From positions 6,429 to 70,428 of the forward strand of contig CAZYPU010000002.1 of NCBI GenBank assembly GCA_964649665.1: DNA of 64,000 nucleotides, written 5' to 3'. This DNA comes from CAZYPU01 sp964649665. GTDB lineage: Bacteria > Omnitrophota > Gorgyraeia > JABMRN01 > RBG-13-46-9. This document shows, piece by piece, positions 24,121 to 31,486 of this stretch. The notes beneath the pieces were generated by a model, which was not told the origin of the DNA, ran no database searches, and saw only the letters and a program-made list of their open reading frames with translations. Within the stretch, counting starts at the first letter, position 1; each line of letters begins with the position of its first letter. The position numbers were made by a program, and so were the translations under genes.

Positions 24121-25412
24121 TACAGGACTTTTTCGCTAATTTTTTTGAATACCTGCAGTTCTGCGCGGAGGACGTCCTCAGCCGTTCGCCGATCGCGATA
24201 TTTTTTCTTTTTGCCCCCGCCCTTTTATTCGATACGGCGCGCTATTATGTCACCAACACGATCATCTTCGCCTTAAGCCTCTTTGAAAAAGAATCTTCCG
24301 GAGAAGAAGCCGTGCCGTACCTCCCCTCGGTCAGCGTAATAATTCCCGCGCGCAACGAAGGCGAGAGGCTAAGGTTTACTCTTGATACAATACTGGAAAA
24401 TAGCTACCCGAATTTCAAGGTTATCGTATCGGACGATTCTTCGGAGGACGATACGCTCCAGCTCTGCAAGCCTTATGTGGATAAGGGGCTGATTACGTAT
24501 GTGCGAACAAGCGTGCGCAGCGGAAAACCCGCGGCGCTCAACTACGCTTTCAAGTTTTCCAAGGGAGAGATTATTATTTACTTTGACGGGGATATCGCCG
24601 TAGATAGGGATGCCATAGCGGAAGCGGTAAAACCTTTTAAGGACCCCAGGGTAGGGGCAGTAAGTGGTAATGTAAAGGCGCGCAATGATAGAAAGACCCT
24701 TGCTACAAGATTGCAGGCGGCGGAATACGGCATGACAATAGCGGTCGGCAGGCGCTGGCTTGCGCTCGTGGACAGGCTGCAGATAGCGTCCGGCGCATTC
24801 GGTTGTTTCAGGAGAGAGATCCTGATCGACATTAAGGGGGCGGACCCCGAGTACGGAGAGGATTTGGATCTGACGCTAAAGGCGAGAAAGCTGGGATTTA
24901 AGGTTGCTTTTGCGCCGAAGGCGATCGCAATGACGGATGTTCCGGAGGCCTGGGCGAGGCTGTTCAGTCAGCGTGTAAGATGGGACCGCTGCTACATAAG
25001 ATTGAACTTGCGAAAACACCGCGATATGTTCGATTTTCACGTATTTAAGTGGCAGGATTTCATTGCGGGACTTGAGGATATACTGTTTAACCTGGTTCTT
25101 CTTCTCGTCTTTCCGGTATACGTAGTGTTCATACTTGTCTTCGTCCCGCAGCTTTTTCTTTTCATCCTGACGGTGACTTACCTCTTTTATACCGTTATGA
25201 ATGCCGGACAATTCGCTATCGTGGCGCTTCTTTCGGAAAGACCGGGGCGTGACGCAATCTTCATTTTATATGCGCCTTTATTTTTTATGTACAGCCTTTT
25301 TTTAAAGGCGGCGCGGATACTGGCCTACTTCCTTGAATTTATCAGGTCCGATTTTATGAAAGACGGTTTTTTCCCAAAAAAAATCTGGAGGAACATGCAG
25401 GAGTACAGATGA
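24117..25412 (+). CDS. Processive GT2 polysaccharide synthase
   Basis: A membrane glycosyltransferase of 431 residues of the cellulose / poly-GlcNAc synthase type. A membrane segment near residues 20-60 precedes a cytosolic GT-A domain with SVIIPARNEG, DDSSEDD, the DGD metal motif (D157, D159), GEDLDLTLK and QRVRW (residues 285-289). C-terminal membrane segments lie at about 325-410. It sits between a membrane-fusion gene and a TolC gene with ATGA overlaps on both sides. No PilZ domain is present. The sugar polymer cannot be predicted. Confidence 0.83.
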   Translation: MIQDFFANFFEYLQFCAEDVLSRSPIAIFFLFAPALLFDTARYYVTNTIIFALSLFEKESSGEEAVPYLPSVSVIIPARNEGERLRFTLDTILENSYPNFKVIVSDDSSEDDTLQLCKPYVDKGLITYVRTSVRSGKPAALNYAFKFSKGEIIIYFDGDIAVDRDAIAEAVKPFKDPRVGAVSGNVKARNDRKTLATRLQAAEYGMTIAVGRRWLALVDRLQIASGAFGCFRREILIDIKGADPEYGEDLDLTLKARKLGFKVAFAPKAIAMTDVPEAWARLFSQRVRWDRCYIRLNLRKHRDMFDFHVFKWQDFIAGLEDILFNLVLLLVFPVYVVFILVFVPQLFLFILTVTYLFYTVMNAGQFAIVALLSERPGRDAIFILYAPLFFMYSLFLKAARILAYFLEFIRSDFMKDGFFPKKIWRNMQEYR

Positions 25413-26707
25413 AAATATTCGCCGGAATTATAATTCTCCTTTTATGCTGCGCGCCGAATTTATTCTCTGAAGAAATTCCACTCGGGTTGACCCTTGACGA
25501 TTGCGTAGAAACTGCCGTCGCGAACAACCAGAATCTCTTAATGGCCCGCGAAGAAATAAAAAAGTCCGAAGGCTATCTTTTGGAGCAGTTCGCCGAGTTC
25601 CTGCCCGAAGTATACCTCAATTATCGTTATGTCACCACGAGCAGTCCGGAGGTCCGGCGCATCGCAAACGATGTTTTTTTATATGCGGAAAGCACCGCGG
25701 GCCTTCATCTGGAAGAAGATATCTTCAAGGGGGGAGAGAGAATTTATAGATACAGAAGCGCCTCACTCGCCGTCAGTAAGGCAAGGGAGTCTTACATGGA
25801 GATACATGATAAACTCGTTCTCGATATAAAAACGGCTTATTACGATCTGCTGCTCGCGGAAAACCTTATCTCGCTTTACAGCGAGTCCAAAAGAAGGATG
25901 GAGGCCTACGCTTCAAAACTTACGAGAAAAAGCAAGCTGGGGGATGTTACGAAATACGCCGTTTTAAGGGCAAAAATCGAGATAGAGATCGTGAACTCGG
26001 ACCTTATCGACGTAGAGAAGAAAAGGATACTCTATAAGGCAAAGATACAGAAACTGCTTATGCTGGACAAGGTCCGGGATATTTCCCCGCTGGACGCCCT
26101 AACGTACCCCGAAATAGAAACTCGCGAGGAGGGGTATTCACTGGAAAGCCTGCTCCCGGCGGCAGAGAACAAAAACCGACGAATAAAAGCCGCCAAGCTG
26201 GCGAAGAAAATAGGAAAAGCCGAAATTGACGCCGCGATCGCAAAGACGGGCCTAAGAGCCAGCTTGAGAAGCGCCTGGTACAAGAGTTCCGATAAATTCG
26301 ACCTTAGTTCGCATTATTTTTACGACTGGTCGTTCATGATAAACATTACGGTGCCGCTTTTCGACGGCTTCAAAACCCCTTCCCTCATCAATCAGTCGAG
26401 GTCCGAATATTCAAAGCTCGCCGCCGCCGAAAGTGCCGCGAGAAAAGATGTTTTCTGGGAGCTCGAAGACGCCTCGAGCGAACTTAAGAAAACAAGGCCG
26501 CTTCTTGAGAACCAGAAGTCGCTCGCCGGTTATGCTAAGGAGGGCGTGAACATGGTGCTGGTGCTTTATGACAGGGGTGAAGGCAGCGAATGGGATGTCA
26601 TAGACGCGCACAGAAATTATATAAGGGCGGAATCGAATCTCGCGAGGTTTGTAAGGGATTATAATGTTCTGGCGGCGAAAATAAATTATCTGATTTCGGA
26701 AAATTAA
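25409..26707 (+). CDS. TolC-family outer-membrane efflux protein
   Basis: A 432-residue outer-membrane channel protein with a signal peptide of about 20 residues (ends NLFSEE). LTLDDCVETAVANNQNLL opens the first structural repeat, and the second half has the matching helical pattern and the barrel strand FMINITVPLFDG. TolC-type trimers span the outer membrane and periplasm, which implies a Gram-negative envelope. Coupling to the GT2 gene (ATGA overlap) suggests a dedicated exit channel for its product rather than general efflux. Confidence 0.85.
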   Translation: MKIFAGIIILLLCCAPNLFSEEIPLGLTLDDCVETAVANNQNLLMAREEIKKSEGYLLEQFAEFLPEVYLNYRYVTTSSPEVRRIANDVFLYAESTAGLHLEEDIFKGGERIYRYRSASLAVSKARESYMEIHDKLVLDIKTAYYDLLLAENLISLYSESKRRMEAYASKLTRKSKLGDVTKYAVLRAKIEIEIVNSDLIDVEKKRILYKAKIQKLLMLDKVRDISPLDALTYPEIETREEGYSLESLLPAAENKNRRIKAAKLAKKIGKAEIDAAIAKTGLRASLRSAWYKSSDKFDLSSHYFYDWSFMINITVPLFDGFKTPSLINQSRSEYSKLAAAESAARKDVFWELEDASSELKKTRPLLENQKSLAGYAKEGVNMVLVLYDRGEGSEWDVIDAHRNYIRAESNLARFVRDYNVLAAKINYLISEN

Positions 26708-26722
26708 ACAAGAGGTGAAATT

Positions 26723-27118
26723 ATGGAAAAGGCAAAAGTTTTGCTGGTCGACGACGAAATGGATCTCATTATGATCATGGGGAAAAGGATAAAGAAATGG
26801 GGTTACGATTTGATGGAGGCTGCAGGCGGCAAAGAAGCCCTTACCGCCGTAAAGTCCGGAGGCCCTGATATCGTGATTCTGGATTACATGATGCCCGATA
26901 TGGACGGTATCAGCACTCTAAAGGAAATACGTAAAGTAAATGCGGACATACCGGTTATCATGTTTACCGCATTTCCGGACAAAAAATCCATCGAAGGCAC
27001 AGAAGCGCTCGGCGTAAGCGCGTATATTCCGAAACTTAGCATGTTTCCCACCGGCGAATCCGCGCTGAAGGCAGCCCTTAATATGGCGGAGAAAAAATTA
27101 AGGAAGAAAGGTGACTGA
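26723..27118 (+). CDS. Single-domain response regulator
   Basis: A CheY-like receiver of 131 residues: VLLVDDEMDL, phosphoacceptor in IVILDYMMPDMDG, T in MFTAFPDK. The usual K-P motif is replaced by YIPKLSMFPTGE, so the alpha5 region is atypical. AGAGGTGA precedes the ATG. It lies 15 bases after tolC and overlaps the transporter gene by 8 nt, so it belongs to the same transcript. No partner kinase is adjacent. Confidence 0.82.
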   Translation: MEKAKVLLVDDEMDLIMIMGKRIKKWGYDLMEAAGGKEALTAVKSGGPDIVILDYMMPDMDGISTLKEIRKVNADIPVIMFTAFPDKKSIEGTEALGVSAYIPKLSMFPTGESALKAALNMAEKKLRKKGD

Positions 27119-28655
27119 ACAGCGGGAAACCTGGAAATCGCACTGGGGCATGATAGCGGCTATGATAGGGACCGCTATCGGCCTCGGTAATATCTGGAGA
27201 TTTCCTTACCTTTGCGGCAAGTACGGCGGAGCGACCTTCCTTATTCCTTACGTAATCCTTCTATTCGGAATAGCGATTTTCGCGATGATGTGCGAGTGGG
27301 CCCTCGGCCGCCACACCAAGCGCGAGGCCCTCGGCGCTTTTGACAAGATAAAATTTCCGTTCGGAAGGGACATCGGCGCCTGGGGCATAATCGGGCCGTT
27401 CTTCCTGTATTCCTATTATATAGTCATAACAAGTTGGGTTATATTTTTCATATTCGCCTCCCTTGAAGGGCTTTATTTCGGTAAAAACACCGAAACCTTT
27501 TTCGCCTCTTTTCTTGGAAGTAAATGGATATTTGCCGTGCATTTCGCTTCCGTCTGCATTACAAGCTGGATCCTTGCCATGGGCGTGCAAAAGGGCATAG
27601 AGAGGGCGTGCAAAATTATGATACCCGCGCTTTTTGTGCTCCTTATAATTGTGGCGGCAAGAAGCGTGACGCTTCCGGGCGCGGCAGAGGGCGTGGAATT
27701 TTACATGAGGCCGAGGTGGGATGGGCTGCTTAACATTGAGACATGGGTTGCGGCGCTGGGCCAGGTATTTTTTACGCTTAGCCTCGGCATGGGCGCGATG
27801 CTTATTTACGGCTCCTATCTTAAAGACGAATGGGGCATACCGGCGAACGCCATGAGCGTGGCGCTGGGGAATACCTCGGCGAGCATCCTCGCGGGGTTTG
27901 CTATTTTCCCCGCGGCCTTCGCGCTCGGATTCGGAAAGACCATAGGCGGGGCAGAGTCCATAGGCCTTACTTTTTTCGTCCTGCCGAAGGTATTTGAGAT
28001 GATGCCCGGAGGCCACTTCTTCGGGGGGCTATTTTTTATCCTGCTTGCCTTCGGCGCCATATCGAGCGCCATAAGTATCCAGGAGCCGGCCATAGCGTGG
28101 CTGAAAGACGAGGCCGGATGGTCAAGAAAGAGATCGGCATTTTTTACCGGCGTTATATTGTGGATAATGGGGTTTCCTTTTATTCTTAACGGCTTTATTA
28201 AAGGCACCCTCGGCGCGAAACTGGCGCTGCTTTCGAAAATGGATATTATCATAGGGCAGCTCGCCATACCTGTATTCGGTATTCTTGCGATAATCGCCGT
28301 CGGGTACTTCATGAAAGACCGCGGCTTTGACGAAATGAATAAAAACGCGAGAGTCAAACTCAGCCATACCTGGCTTAAGCCCTGGATCAGGGCAGTCGTG
28401 CCGATTTTCATCGGGCTTTTATTCATATTGACGCTTCTTAAAATTTTGCAGGAGAAAGGCGTCATACCGCCTGTAATTCCTTCGAAAGCGGCGCTTGAGT
28501 TTACCCCGATAGGCATAACGCCCGTTACGATCGTCATGATCGTATTCATATGCGTTCTCTTCTGGGGCGGTTTTCTGTACACGACGGTGAAGGTGCTGAC
28601 GGTAGAGAAAGACAAGAAACGGAGAGTAAAACGTGGACTTCACCATTCTCGCTGA
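27111..28655 (+). CDS. NSS-family sodium-dependent transporter
   Basis: A 514-residue neurotransmitter:sodium symporter family protein with about 12 membrane segments. The TM1 motif GTAIGLGNIWRFPYL is the sodium/substrate-binding signature; FFTLSLGMGAMLIYGSY corresponds to TM6. Family members import amino acids with sodium. Translation starts at a GTG within the preceding receiver gene (8-nt overlap). A 41-residue membrane protein gene overlaps its 3' end, as expected for two-component NSS transporters. Confidence 0.92.
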   Translation: MTEQRETWKSHWGMIAAMIGTAIGLGNIWRFPYLCGKYGGATFLIPYVILLFGIAIFAMMCEWALGRHTKREALGAFDKIKFPFGRDIGAWGIIGPFFLYSYYIVITSWVIFFIFASLEGLYFGKNTETFFASFLGSKWIFAVHFASVCITSWILAMGVQKGIERACKIMIPALFVLLIIVAARSVTLPGAAEGVEFYMRPRWDGLLNIETWVAALGQVFFTLSLGMGAMLIYGSYLKDEWGIPANAMSVALGNTSASILAGFAIFPAAFALGFGKTIGGAESIGLTFFVLPKVFEMMPGGHFFGGLFFILLAFGAISSAISIQEPAIAWLKDEAGWSRKRSAFFTGVILWIMGFPFILNGFIKGTLGAKLALLSKMDIIIGQLAIPVFGILAIIAVGYFMKDRGFDEMNKNARVKLSHTWLKPWIRAVVPIFIGLLFILTLLKILQEKGVIPPVIPSKAALEFTPIGITPVTIVMIVFICVLFWGGFLYTTVKVLTVEKDKKRRVKRGLHHSR

Positions 28656-28758
28656 TGCGCGCTTCGGCTGGACCTTCGTTATATCCGAAATTATCCTTCT
28701 ATACCTCCTCTTCCTCCTTATCCACCGCCTCGTCGAGCGGAAGCTTAAAGGCAAGTAA
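28633..28758 (+). CDS. Small membrane subunit beside NSS transporter (MetS-like)
   Basis: A 41-residue protein starting with GTG at 28633 (GGAG 8 nt upstream) and overlapping the transporter gene by 23 nt. The sequence is a short polar N-terminus (MDFTILADARFGW), one hydrophobic helix (TFVISEIILLYLLFLLI) and a basic tail (HRLVERKLKGK). Several bacterial NSS transporters, such as MetP with MetS, require a single-span partner encoded directly downstream. Length, topology and position match that arrangement. Sequence homology cannot be tested here. Confidence 0.7.
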   Translation: MDFTILADARFGWTFVISEIILLYLLFLLIHRLVERKLKGK

Positions 28759-28775
28759 CCGGAAAATTTAGCAAT

Positions 28776-29034
28776 ATAGGCCTCCGGGGGATGCCTGCGG
28801 CGGCTCACACAAAAAATTGTGTAAAGCTCTCTCCGTAGAATTTCTGCGCTGTGCTCGTTGGATTTAAGGAAATACAAAAGAAATAGCCGATGGTTTTCTT
28901 GTCCGCCGAAGCCTTGGCGTAGGCGGAAACCATCGGCTATTTCTTCGAACTAGACCTGTATACCAACTGCGCAAGCGCGAAATTCTATTGTCGAGAGCAT
29001 TCGCCGCCTGGCAGGCATCCCCCGGAGGCCTATT
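28776..29034. repeat. Long-hairpin repeat, copy 4 (with nested palindrome)
   Basis: The outer arms (ATAGGCCTCCGGGGGATGCC from 28776 and its complement ending 29034) pair closely. The left arm carries CTCACACAAAAAATTGTGTA, identical to copy 1, and GTAGAATTTC (28835-28844) pairs with GAAATTCTA (28979-28987). The centre holds a separate perfect 17-bp dyad (28880-28896 with 28927-28943) around TCCGCCGAAGCC/AGGCGGA, apparently another repeat inserted into the first. Confidence 0.82.
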
Positions 29035-29100
29035 CTTACTGTACATTTGAAAGCTAATCCGACAGATCTAACCAGGTTAGAATGCCGTCTATATCGACAC

Positions 29101-29427
29101 CTACGGACGGGAGAGAGTCTGTGTGAAGAGCCTTAAAAATTAAGGCGTAGTTTTATGCTTTTTGAGGTTTCCTTTTGTCACATGTTATGAGACAAAAAGG
29201 ATTGCAGTTGTCTGAGGCCCACACCGAGCGTATCACCAGCAAGGCGTGTGTGGGCCGAGTTCTGCAATCCCCTCAAAAAGCTTAAAACTACACCGACCCC
29301 CACACCAATTACTATTGGTGTGGGGGATAATTTTTCTTATCAGCTTTAGCAGAAGGCTCTCACACAGGCTCTCTCCCGGCCGGAGGTAAGTGTGTGAGCC
29401 GCTTGGAAAGCATACCCGGAGGTTTAT
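29101..29427. repeat. Multi-branched inverted-repeat region, copy 5
   Basis: The outer stem 29101-29134 / 29353-29386 (CGGGAGAGAG, CTGTGTGA) encloses a second stem 29145-29167 / 29271-29293 (GTAGTTTTATGCTTTTTGAG) and separate hairpins at 29171-29200, 29201-29268 and 29297-29326. The tail 29390-29427, read on the minus strand, resembles the left end of copy 1 (AGCGGCTCACACA, ATGCTTTCC, ACCTCC). It could be a structured RNA or a mosaic of palindromic insertions. It lies upstream of the rplM promoter, outside the predicted leader. Confidence 0.7.
29297..29335 (+). terminator. Strong hairpin with U-rich tail
   Basis: CCCCCACACCAAT (29297-29309) pairs perfectly with 29314-29326 around TACT and is followed by ATAATTTTTC. 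It is a plausible intrinsic terminator within the branched region, for transcripts arriving from the transporter operon. Confidence 0.6.
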
Positions 29428-29434
29428 TTTATGC

Positions 29435-29463
29435 TTGACAATACGGCGGGAATGTGGTAAATT
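29435..29463 (+). promoter_or_regulatory. Promoter of rplM-rpsI
   Basis: TTGACA (29435-29440), 17 bp, TAAATT (29458-29463). The predicted start is near 29470, with ATG at 29488. Confidence 0.75.
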
Positions 29464-29487
29464 TAGCGTTCTTATGCGGAGCTTATT

Positions 29488-29916
29488 ATGAAGACAGTGT
29501 ATGTAAGGCAGGAGGACGTAAAGAGGGAGTGGCACCTGGTGGACGCCAGCGAAAAGGTGCTGGGCAGGCTTGCTACGGGGATAGCGTCCCTTCTTAAGGG
29601 CAAGGGCAAGGTCGCTTATTCTCACCACGTGGACATGGGCGATGGCGTAGTTGTCATAAATGGCGGTAAAATAAGGGTTACCGGCAAAAAGCCCCAGCAG
29701 AAGGTATACAAGAGGTTCTCCGGTTACCCGGGCGGCTTGAAACTCGAGACATACGAATCCTTATTTAAAAGAAGGCCGAATGAGGTGTTGAGGCACGCCG
29801 TAAAGGGCATGCTTCCGAAGAACAAGCTCGGCAGAAGAATGATAAAGAGATTAAAGATTTACGCAGACGACAAGCACGACCAGGCGGCGCAAAAGCCGAA
29901 AAAAATTAAGCTGTAA
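29488..29916 (+). CDS. rplM: Ribosomal protein uL13
   Basis: Large-subunit ribosomal protein L13, 142 residues. WHLVDASEKVLGRLAT, the HHVDMGDGVVVINGGKI core and AVKGMLPKNKLGRRMIKRLKIY are typical. It is paired with rpsI 9 bases downstream, the near-universal bacterial order. The ribosome-binding site is weak (GCGGAG). The C-terminal extension is short and lysine-rich. Confidence 0.97.
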   Translation: MKTVYVRQEDVKREWHLVDASEKVLGRLATGIASLLKGKGKVAYSHHVDMGDGVVVINGGKIRVTGKKPQQKVYKRFSGYPGGLKLETYESLFKRRPNEVLRHAVKGMLPKNKLGRRMIKRLKIYADDKHDQAAQKPKKIKL

Positions 29917-29925
29917 GAAAGAATC

Positions 29926-30330
29926 ATGACAGAACAAGCGAAAACAATGCAAATAATGGCGACGGGGCGGCGGAAAGAATCCACGGCACGGGTTTATTTA
30001 CGCGAGGGGAAAGGCAAACTCCGCGTGAATAAACGCGAATTCCGCGATTATTTTCCGCGGGAGTCACACAGGCTGATCATAAACCAGCCGATTAACGTAG
30101 CCGATCTCCAGAATAAACTGGACATTTTTGCCACGATAAAAGGCGGCGGCGTAAGCGGTCAGGCGCAGGCCCTAAGGCACGGAATTTCGAGGGCGATCAT
30201 AAAGCTTGACGAAACGAAGCGGCAGGTTATGAAAAAAGCCGGATTCCTCACGAGGGACCCCAGGGCCAAGGAGAGAAAGAAATACGGCAGAAAACGCGCG
30301 AGAAAAAAGTTCCAGTATTCCAAACGCTAA
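29926..30330 (+). CDS. rpsI: Ribosomal protein uS9
   Basis: Small-subunit ribosomal protein S9, 134 residues. ATGRRKESTARVYL, IKGGGVSGQAQALRHGISRA, and the C-terminal basic tail ending QYSKR, which reaches the P-site tRNA, are all intact. The N-terminus is about ten residues longer than usual (MTEQAKTMQIM); an internal ATG at 29956 would give the standard start. A terminator follows directly. Confidence 0.97.
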   Translation: MTEQAKTMQIMATGRRKESTARVYLREGKGKLRVNKREFRDYFPRESHRLIINQPINVADLQNKLDIFATIKGGGVSGQAQALRHGISRAIIKLDETKRQVMKKAGFLTRDPRAKERKKYGRKRARKKFQYSKR

Positions 30331-30340
30331 TTTTTTAGAA

Positions 30341-30396
30341 AGCCCACTCTGTTAAGTTCCCGACGAGGAAATGTGTTGACAGTGTGGGCTTTTTTT
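30341..30396 (+). terminator. Intrinsic terminator of rplM-rpsI, overlapping the next promoter
   Basis: AGCCCACTCTGT (30341-30352) pairs with ACAGTGTGGGCT (30379-30390, one mismatch) and is followed by TTTTTT. The argC -35 box (30376-30381) lies at the edge of the 3' arm and its -10 box starts 3 nt after the U-tract. Confidence 0.85.
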
Positions 30397-30404
30397 ATTA
30401 TAAT
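30376..30404 (+). promoter_or_regulatory. Promoter of the arg-dap-folK-panC-nad array
   Basis: Consensus TTGACA (30376-30381), 17 bp, TATAAT (30399-30404). The leader to the argC GTG is about 65 nt and contains two CGACGGAAA direct repeats (about 30421 and 30433), a possible regulatory site. Downstream genes to nadX are separated by at most 76 bases. Confidence 0.85.
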
Positions 30405-30475
30405 GAGGCTAGATTTACGCCGACGGAAACGTCGACGGAAATTAGAAGGCCGGATGATAATTTAAGGAGGTAGAT

Positions 30476-31486
30476 GTGCTAAGGGTAGGTGTAATAGGCG
30501 CAACCGGATATACGGGCGAGGAAATCATAAAGATTCTTGCCCGGCATAAGGATGTCAAGATAACGGTTCTTCAGGCGGTCGTGGAAAGCGAGGCCCCGAT
30601 ATCGAAAATATTCCCTCAGCTTGCGGGAAAAATCGACTTAGTCTGCAAAAAGCCCGACGTGAAAAAAGCAAAAGATTCGGCGGACCTGTTTTTTCTCGCT
30701 CTGCCGCACACGGTTTCGATGTCAGTCGCGCCGGAATTTCTTAAAGAGGGAAAAAAGGTCATAGACCTTAGCGCGGACTACAGGCTGGACGTCAACGAAT
30801 ACGAGAAATGGTACGGGGTGAAGCATAAAGACGCCCTGAATATCAAAAAGGCCGTGTACGGGCTGCCGGAACTTTTCAGGGACAAAATAAAGAAGGCGAA
30901 GCTCGTAGCGAATCCCGGCTGCTACCCGACGGGCGCCTCGCTCGGCGCCCTGCCGCTCGTTAAAGCCGGCCTTATAGATCTAAGCACTATAATAGTCGAC
31001 GCGAAAAGCGGCGCGACCGGAGCCGGCAGAAAAGCGCACATTTCCCTTTCGTTTTCGGAAGTTAACGAAAATGTGAAAGCTTATAAGATTAATGAGCACC
31101 AGCACAAACCCGAGATTGCCATGGTAATAGGCGGCGTAGCCAAAGAAGCGGTGAATATTGTATTTGTGCCGCATCTCATTCCCGTAAACAGGGGAATACT
31201 TTCAACGGTCTATATGGACCTTGACAGGGACGTCGGCGCCCTTAAGATAAACCAAATTTATGAAGATTTTTACAGGAAAGAACCGTTCGTGAGGGTTATG
31301 GAAGAAGGCGAACTTCCGGCGCTCAGGGATGTACAGCATACGAATTTCTGCAACATAGGGATTAAGGTAACGGGAAAAAAAGTAATCGCCGTAAGCTGTA
31401 TCGATAATCTTCTGAAGGGGGCGGCGGGGCAGGCTGTCCAGAATATGAACATAATGTGCGGATTCACAGAAGGCGAAGGATTATGA
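30476..31486 (+). CDS. argC: N-acetyl-gamma-glutamyl-phosphate reductase
   Basis: NADPH-dependent reduction of N-acetylglutamyl phosphate to the semialdehyde, third step of arginine synthesis. 336 residues: GATGYTGEE nucleotide-binding start, catalytic C149 in NPGCYPTG, HQHKPEI near residue 207. The start is GTG 30476 with TAAGGAGG ending 5 nt upstream; the overlapping ATG at 30474 meets a stop at its third codon. First gene of the arg array; overlaps argJ by ATGA. Confidence 0.96.
   Translation: MLRVGVIGATGYTGEEIIKILARHKDVKITVLQAVVESEAPISKIFPQLAGKIDLVCKKPDVKKAKDSADLFFLALPHTVSMSVAPEFLKEGKKVIDLSADYRLDVNEYEKWYGVKHKDALNIKKAVYGLPELFRDKIKKAKLVANPGCYPTGASLGALPLVKAGLIDLSTIIVDAKSGATGAGRKAHISLSFSEVNENVKAYKINEHQHKPEIAMVIGGVAKEAVNIVFVPHLIPVNRGILSTVYMDLDRDVGALKINQIYEDFYRKEPFVRVMEEGELPALRDVQHTNFCNIGIKVTGKKVIAVSCIDNLLKGAAGQAVQNMNIMCGFTEGEGL

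Noticed and set aside
29101..29427. Branched region considered as a riboswitch or ribosomal-protein leader for rplM
   Set aside because: A good promoter lies downstream of it at 29435-29463, so the main rplM transcript would not contain it; no known aptamer motif was recognised.
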